64,000 nucleotides of DNA. Source: Galerina marginata (Eukaryota > Basidiomycota > Agaricomycetes > Agaricales > Galerinaceae). The stretch spans positions 868,001-932,000 of the forward strand of contig JAECYW010000012.1 in NCBI GenBank assembly GCA_023014335.1. Direction: 5' to 3'. This document shows positions 60,067-64,000 of this stretch, piece by piece (the first letter of the stretch is position 1; each line of letters starts with the position of its first letter). The notes beneath the pieces are model-generated. The model ran no database searches, was not told where the DNA came from, and was given only the letters and a program-made list of their open reading frames with translations. Position numbers and translations under genes: made by a program.

Positions 60067-60857
60067 CCCAATCCAATTCTATATTTTTTTCTGATTTTTC
60101 CCCTATTTTTCTCGATTTTTTCCTATTCCGAATGACCCTGAATAGCCCAATCCAATTCTATATTTTTTTCTGATTTTTCCCCTATTTTTCTCGATTTTTT
60201 CCTATTCTGAATGACCCTGAATAGCCCAATCCAATTCTATATTTTTTTCTGATTTTTCCCCTATTTTTCTCGATTTTTTCCTATTCCAAATGACCCTGAA
60301 TAACCCAATCCAATTCTATATTTTTTTCTGATTTTTCCCCTATTTTTCTCGATTTTTCACTATTTGGAATGACCCTGAATAACCCAATCCAATTCTATAT
60401 TTTTTTCTGATTTTTCCCCTATTTTTCTCGATTTTTTCCTATTCCAAATGACCCTGAATAACCCAATCCAATTCTATATTTTTTTCTGATTTTTCCCCTA
60501 TTTTTCTCGATTTTTCCCTATTTGGAATGACCCTGAATAGCCCAATCCAATTCTATATTTTTTTCTGATTTTTCCCCTATTTTTCTCGATTTTTTCCTAT
60601 TCCAAATGACCCTGAATAACCCAATCCAATTCTATATTTTTTTCTGATTTTTCCCCTATTTTTCTCGATTTTTCCCTATTTGGAATGACCCTGAATAACC
60701 CAATCCAATTCTATATTTTTTTCTGATTTTTCCCCTATTTTTCTCGATTTTTCCCTATTTGGAATGACCCTGAATAGCCCAATCCAATCCTATATTTTTT
60801 TTAATTTTTTCTCTATTTTTCTTGATTTTTTCCTATTTAGGACAGCCCTGACCATGT
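60067..60857 (+). repeat. 79-bp tandem array, ten copies
   Basis: Units begin CCCAATCCAATTCTATATTT at 60067, 60146, 60225, 60304, 60383, 60462, 60541, 60620, 60699 and 60778, an exact 79-bp period. Units are nearly identical except at a 9-mer reading ATTCCAAAT in some and ATTTGGAAT in others. The last copy is degenerate. The array starts 19 bp after the transposase stop and lies just inside the right end of the outer element. Confidence 0.95.
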
Positions 60858-60975
60858 CTATTTCAATTATTTGGCTTTTTGTTTGTATATATGCTTACGT
60901 AGTAGTAGAACGTAAAGCGTAGGCACGTACAACCCTATGATTTGGCTAGTTGACAGCCCTGGGTAGTTTACAAAC

Positions 60976-61007
60976 CTGATGCAACTTGGTCTTTGGGCAG
61001 TTTACCT
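60976..61007 (-). repeat. Right terminal inverted repeat of the outer element
   Basis: On the minus strand it reads GGTAAACTGCCCAAAGACCA then AGTTGCATCAGG, matching the left repeat at 19901-19932 at 29 of 32 positions. Confidence 0.65.
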
Positions 61008-61048
61008 ACCTGATGTCTTCAACTAGCGGCATAGGCTGGAAGCTACGC

Positions 61049-62386
61049 CTAATCACGCAAAGAAAGGGCTTTCAAAGGGCTACCATGTACGCGAACTCGG
61101 TGTAAGCAGGTCGATGACCCACCCCAGTTGTCAAGTATTTCCAAGACGATGACTTCGAAGTCAATTTGACGGGAACGTAAATAAGGGGAAACAGCGGTCG
61201 TCTGGATCGCGGGCTGGGAAGATCCGGACAGTTTGTACTTGAATTCAACTAGGGGAAGGAAAGTGTCTGGGCTCTTGGCTAAAAAACCAGGCACGACGAC
61301 TTGGGTGCCTCGGCGTTGTATATGCCGATGATAAATTTGGGCTTGAGCTTGATTATGGGGCCCGTCAACCCGTCCCCACAAAACCATCGTCCGAGGAGCT
61401 TGTAAGATGCCAACGTCGGAGGCCAGTTCTCGGGGCAGATGTTCAACAGTAACTTGATGGATGGATATCCTTTCCTTTAATCTGAAGCCGATGTGGCCGT
61501 ATGCGCCTGGAAACTCCCAACACGATTGGTCGTCAATTTTGTCCATGAGAGCCAGAGACGGAGCACGGCCAATACGGGATTCGAGATTAAAACCCATGAA
61601 CCAAGACAGAAGTCTCAATGGAATGAGCTGTCGATGTCCGAATGCGCTTCGCGTATGAGACGTGAGTTCTGGGATGTATTGAGAGCCTAAGGCAAAGTCG
61701 CGCAAAGCAATGGAATCTTTGGAGTGTCGAGATAAAGCGGATGAGATTAAGTCTTGGACTTGACTGTGAGTAGGGTAGATATGTTTTTCTGGTGAAGGAA
61801 TGTTGTTCTGAGAATGCACGGGCGATTGGCCTGCCTCGTCAGGTTTATAAATGGAAGTAAAAGTCGTGGATGCGAGGATTCCAGATCCTAGCCCCCGGCC
61901 ATTTGTCCACGCCCACTCGACAGATTTCGAATAGCGCTGAACCATTCCCGGCATTGAATGCGCAACGAGAGACGACGCGGTGAAGGCGAAGCAGAATATG
62001 ACGAAGCAGGTAGCCATATGGGACCAAATTGACCAAGCAGAAAAGGTTGAACCTTGCGGATGAGTCCTTGCCTGGTGTGATCCTGTGTGGACAAGTACAT
62101 TCAGTTAATTATAACCTGTTTCAACGAGAGATAACAATCGTTACTTACTGGTGCCCGCAATAAAGCGTGCGGCGACAGTTAAAGCAGGATCGTTGAGTCT
62201 TGTCCTCGTATTCCTCTATATACGACAAACAAGCGGACGTGAGCTCCGAGTATACCCTTCCAAGTCTGAACTCACTCGAATAAAACCGGTGCCACTCCTC
62301 TGGGAGCGTCTGTTGTAACTTAGGATAGATCCAGGATCGCTTGCGGCTAGCGCCTTGACATTCTTGAAGGTGGAGTTTGCATCCAT
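61049..62386 (-). CDS. SUN-domain protein (nuclear-envelope/ER membrane)
   Basis: SUN proteins bridge the inner nuclear membrane to the cytoskeleton via KASH partners. Three exons join exactly: 62276-62386 (MDANSTFKNVKALAASDPG), 62149-62215, 61049-62082, giving 403 residues. There is one membrane segment (ATCFVIFCFAFTASSLVAH) in the third exon, a linker, then the C-terminal SUN domain: FALGSQYIPELTS, SCWEFPGAYGHIGFRL, HQVTVEHLPRELASD, APRTMVLWGRVDG, FLPLVEFKYK and the terminal NWGGSSTCLHRVRVHG. The gene looks intact and of host type. Its stop codon is only ~38 bp from the right end of the outer composite element, so that insertion probably fell in or next to its 3' untranslated region. Confidence 0.88.
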
Positions 62387-62888
62387 GATGATCGGAATCG
62401 CGAGTGTGAATTCGTACGGACTAGTAAAGAGAGAGGAGGGTGGGTTAAAGCATCGCTCGCGCCCCCGACTGGATATTTATCTGAAACGAAGCCGATGCGA
62501 ATGAGAAAGGGCTCTTTGACTATGAGGCTCAACTTACAAGAAGTAAACGCCAAAGACCATCGTAGCATGAGGCTTGACTTACGAGCCAAAGACCATTGAA
62601 GCACGACTGTACATCCTTGGCGAGCCACTATAAAGAAAAATGGTGAACCTCAGGCTCCAGATTAAACGTGGCCGATCAGCAACAAACAAGAAGTGTTCAC
62701 AAAGTGGACCTGGGTGTTTGGAAGTCCGCTTTAAGGCATGATCGATCGACGATAGGTTAAGTCCTTGTTGGACAAATGAGGTCACGGTTGCGAAACCCTT
62801 CTTTTTAAAATCTCGGTAGCCCGTTACGCAGCCCTGTGTTTTTATCTCTCTTTATATCTGGCGCTTGGATTGCAACAGGTGATACACC
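62387..62888. other. Divergent intergenic region
   Basis: 502 bp between the SUN gene (minus) and the next gene (plus). No gene; a short near-direct repeat (TGGTCTTTGGC..GTAAGT..GAGCCTCAT) occurs at about 62520-62600 when read minus. Confidence 0.45.
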
Positions 62889-64000
62889 ATGAAGCGCATG
62901 GTCAAGAAAGGTGTCCCGGTCGGCAATAGTTTGCCCTCCCTTCCTATCAGCGTGCATATATGTCAATGCTATGACTGCATTAACAGCTCTTGTATAGACC
63001 CTGCCACTGGTTTTCCTGTTAACGGTTGCCTCGTTTCGACAGAAGAGCTCAGAAAACACGATAGGCTCGCCAGATCTCGTGGGATCGCTTCAGCCAAGTT
63101 AGCTGCAGCGTCGATTGGAATCTCTCCTCCGGAACTAATCCTGCCTACAGTCTTCGGGCTATCGGAATTATTGCAACAACACACAATAAATAGAGACGAG
63201 CAAAGTTCACGACCGACCGAACTATTCCAAGGAATGCCCTCCGCATATTCCCCTCCACTTCACACTCAAAGTTCCCGCATTTCATCTTATCCGAACCCTC
63301 CAGTTTCGCCCAAGATAAAACCGGTATCATCTCGACCATTAACCCAGAAGATCCCGCATCGACTTGCTGTCGATAACACTTTGACGGTTCTTACCAACCT
63401 CCAGAAATCAGCTCAGAACGGTATTAGGTTCGAGGCTTATAAGGACATCAGGTTTTCCGCGCCACCAACCGCCCAATCCAGGCCTTTGGATTCAACCGAT
63501 TTCGATTGTATCTGGAGTTTGGATTCCCAAGTCCCTGCAAACTCACAGCTACAGACTTATCAAGAATGGCTTTATGAGCGCCTTCAGTTCATTTCAAGGT
63601 CACAGAAAACGTACGGCCCGTATTCAACAAAGCTGCGGCTGTTATGTCGTGTTTTGAAGAAGCAATTTGAAGAAGATCTGAAGATTATTGAACGTTCGTT
63701 ATGTGCCGAGTGGGAACGTCAACGTTGGGTTGCGGTGGAGGCGCCTGGCCACTATGTGGACATGAGTTTCGTGGACAGTTTCTCTGTTGCTCTATCTATA
63801 TATGCTAAAATTTTCACTATTTCAGCTGCATACATGGACCGGTCTTCCATGGCCATGAACCCCCTCCTATTGGCATCGTACTTGGTCGTACTGGTTCTTC
63901 ATTTACTCTGCGGACTCTCCATGCAGCACTGCAAATTCCTATTGCAAGCACACGGCGTAATGGCTGATCTCAGCCAAAGTCACGAATTCCAAACCACACC
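62889..64000 (+). CDS. N-terminal part of a Tnp2/CACTA-like or related transposon ORF (runs off window)
   Basis: An uninterrupted frame of 370 codons from ATG 62889 to the window end. It opens MKRMVKKGVPVG and then has ICQCYDCINSSC..GFPVNGCLVSTEELRKHDRLA, a CxCxxC..G..VS....H pattern that I associate with the N-terminus of large Tnp2/CACTA-type and similar ORFs in Agaricomycetes. A Ser/Pro-rich linker follows, then a helical part (TYGPYSTKLRLLCRVLKKQF, EDLKIIERSLCAEWERQRW) and a hydrophobic stretch (LLLASYLVVLVLHLLCGLSM) typical of those proteins. An in-frame 60-bp intron is possible at 63766-63825. The catalytic region lies beyond the window, so the assignment is tentative. Confidence 0.5.
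   Translation, partial: MKRMVKKGVPVGNSLPSLPISVHICQCYDCINSSCIDPATGFPVNGCLVSTEELRKHDRLARSRGIASAKLAAASIGISPPELILPTVFGLSELLQQHTINRDEQSSRPTELFQGMPSAYSPPLHTQSSRISSYPNPPVSPKIKPVSSRPLTQKIPHRLAVDNTLTVLTNLQKSAQNGIRFEAYKDIRFSAPPTAQSRPLDSTDFDCIWSLDSQVPANSQLQTYQEWLYERLQFISRSQKTYGPYSTKLRLLCRVLKKQFEEDLKIIERSLCAEWERQRWVAVEAPGHYVDMSFVDSFSVALSIYAKIFTISAAYMDRSSMAMNPLLLASYLVVLVLHLLCGLSMQHCKFLLQAHGVMADLSQSHEFQTT

Larger units (their letters stand above)
19894..61010. mobile_element. Proposed outer composite KDZ element with two nested transposons
   Basis: GGTAAACTACCCTAAGTCCA plus AGTTGCATCAGG at 19901-19932 is matched, inverted, at 60976-61007: 29 of 32 positions agree. The 8-mer TGATGTCT lies just outside on both sides (19886-19893 and 61011-61018), as expected of a KDZ-type insertion. 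After subtracting the nested elements at 20545-41905 and 48791-54128 with their duplications, about 14.4 kb remains. That remainder holds an unnamed cargo gene, a tandem hybrid-binding-like gene, a MYND gene, a TET/JBP gene and a KDZ transposase. The A/G-rich left subterminal (20100-20540) and T/C-rich right subterminal (60067-60857) are mirror-like in composition. Weak point: 7 nt (left) and 4 nt (right) between the matched repeat and the 8-mer do not match each other. Confidence 0.55.

Noticed and set aside
63771..63825. 55-bp intron GTGGAC..TTCAG in the last gene
   Set aside because: Removing it creates a stop within eleven codons; the unspliced frame, or a 60-bp intron from 63766, keeps the protein open.

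Overview
The window looks like nuclear DNA of an agaricomycete (mushroom-forming basidiomycete). Genes are split by many short GT-AG introns (about 45-65 bp), and the window carries two KDZ-type (Kyakuja-Dileera-Zisupton) transposases with their CxC1 and CxC2 cysteine clusters, a TET/JBP-type dioxygenase and several unnamed cargo genes of kinds common in Agaricomycetes. There are no bacterial-style operons, no CRISPR array and no rRNA.

Layout. (1) 1-9923 is host sequence with much decay: a broken urea/Na+ symporter (DUR3-like, minus), a HEAT/ARM-like gene that is probably real, a broken RecQ-like helicase (plus), and an unresolved stretch. (2) 9924-14001 is a 4.1-kb non-autonomous fold-back transposon with a tRNA-derived SINE-like insert in its spacer. 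(3) 14009-19885 is gene-poor host DNA with a small nucleoplasmin-like/AT-hook gene and a diverged tandem duplication. (4) 19894-61010 is proposed as one large composite element, with 32-bp imperfect terminal inverted repeats and a candidate 8-bp target duplication. It carries an unnamed cargo gene, a tandem RNase H1-hybrid-binding-like gene, a MYND-finger gene and a head-to-head TET/JBP dioxygenase + KDZ transposase pair. Two further transposons are nested in it: a 21.4-kb KDZ element (20545-41905) and a 5.3-kb fold-back element (48791-54128). (5) 61049-64000 is host again: a SUN-domain gene and the start of a Tnp2/CACTA-like ORF running off the end.

The 21.4-kb element is the most striking object. 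It has mirrored 2,076-bp terminal arms of exactly equal length, each carrying the same solo LTR at the mirrored position; an apparently intact CxC1-KDZ transposase; two divergently oriented cargo genes; a captured, intron-containing and decayed fragment of the proteasome lid subunit RPN7; and arrays of a ~14-bp motif whose orientation flips near the element's midpoint. The two smaller fold-back elements share its terminal CACTTCAGTG motif and could be mobilised by the same enzyme.

All gene models were spliced by eye. Exon limits are approximate unless stated, and family names rest on motif recognition, not on searches.
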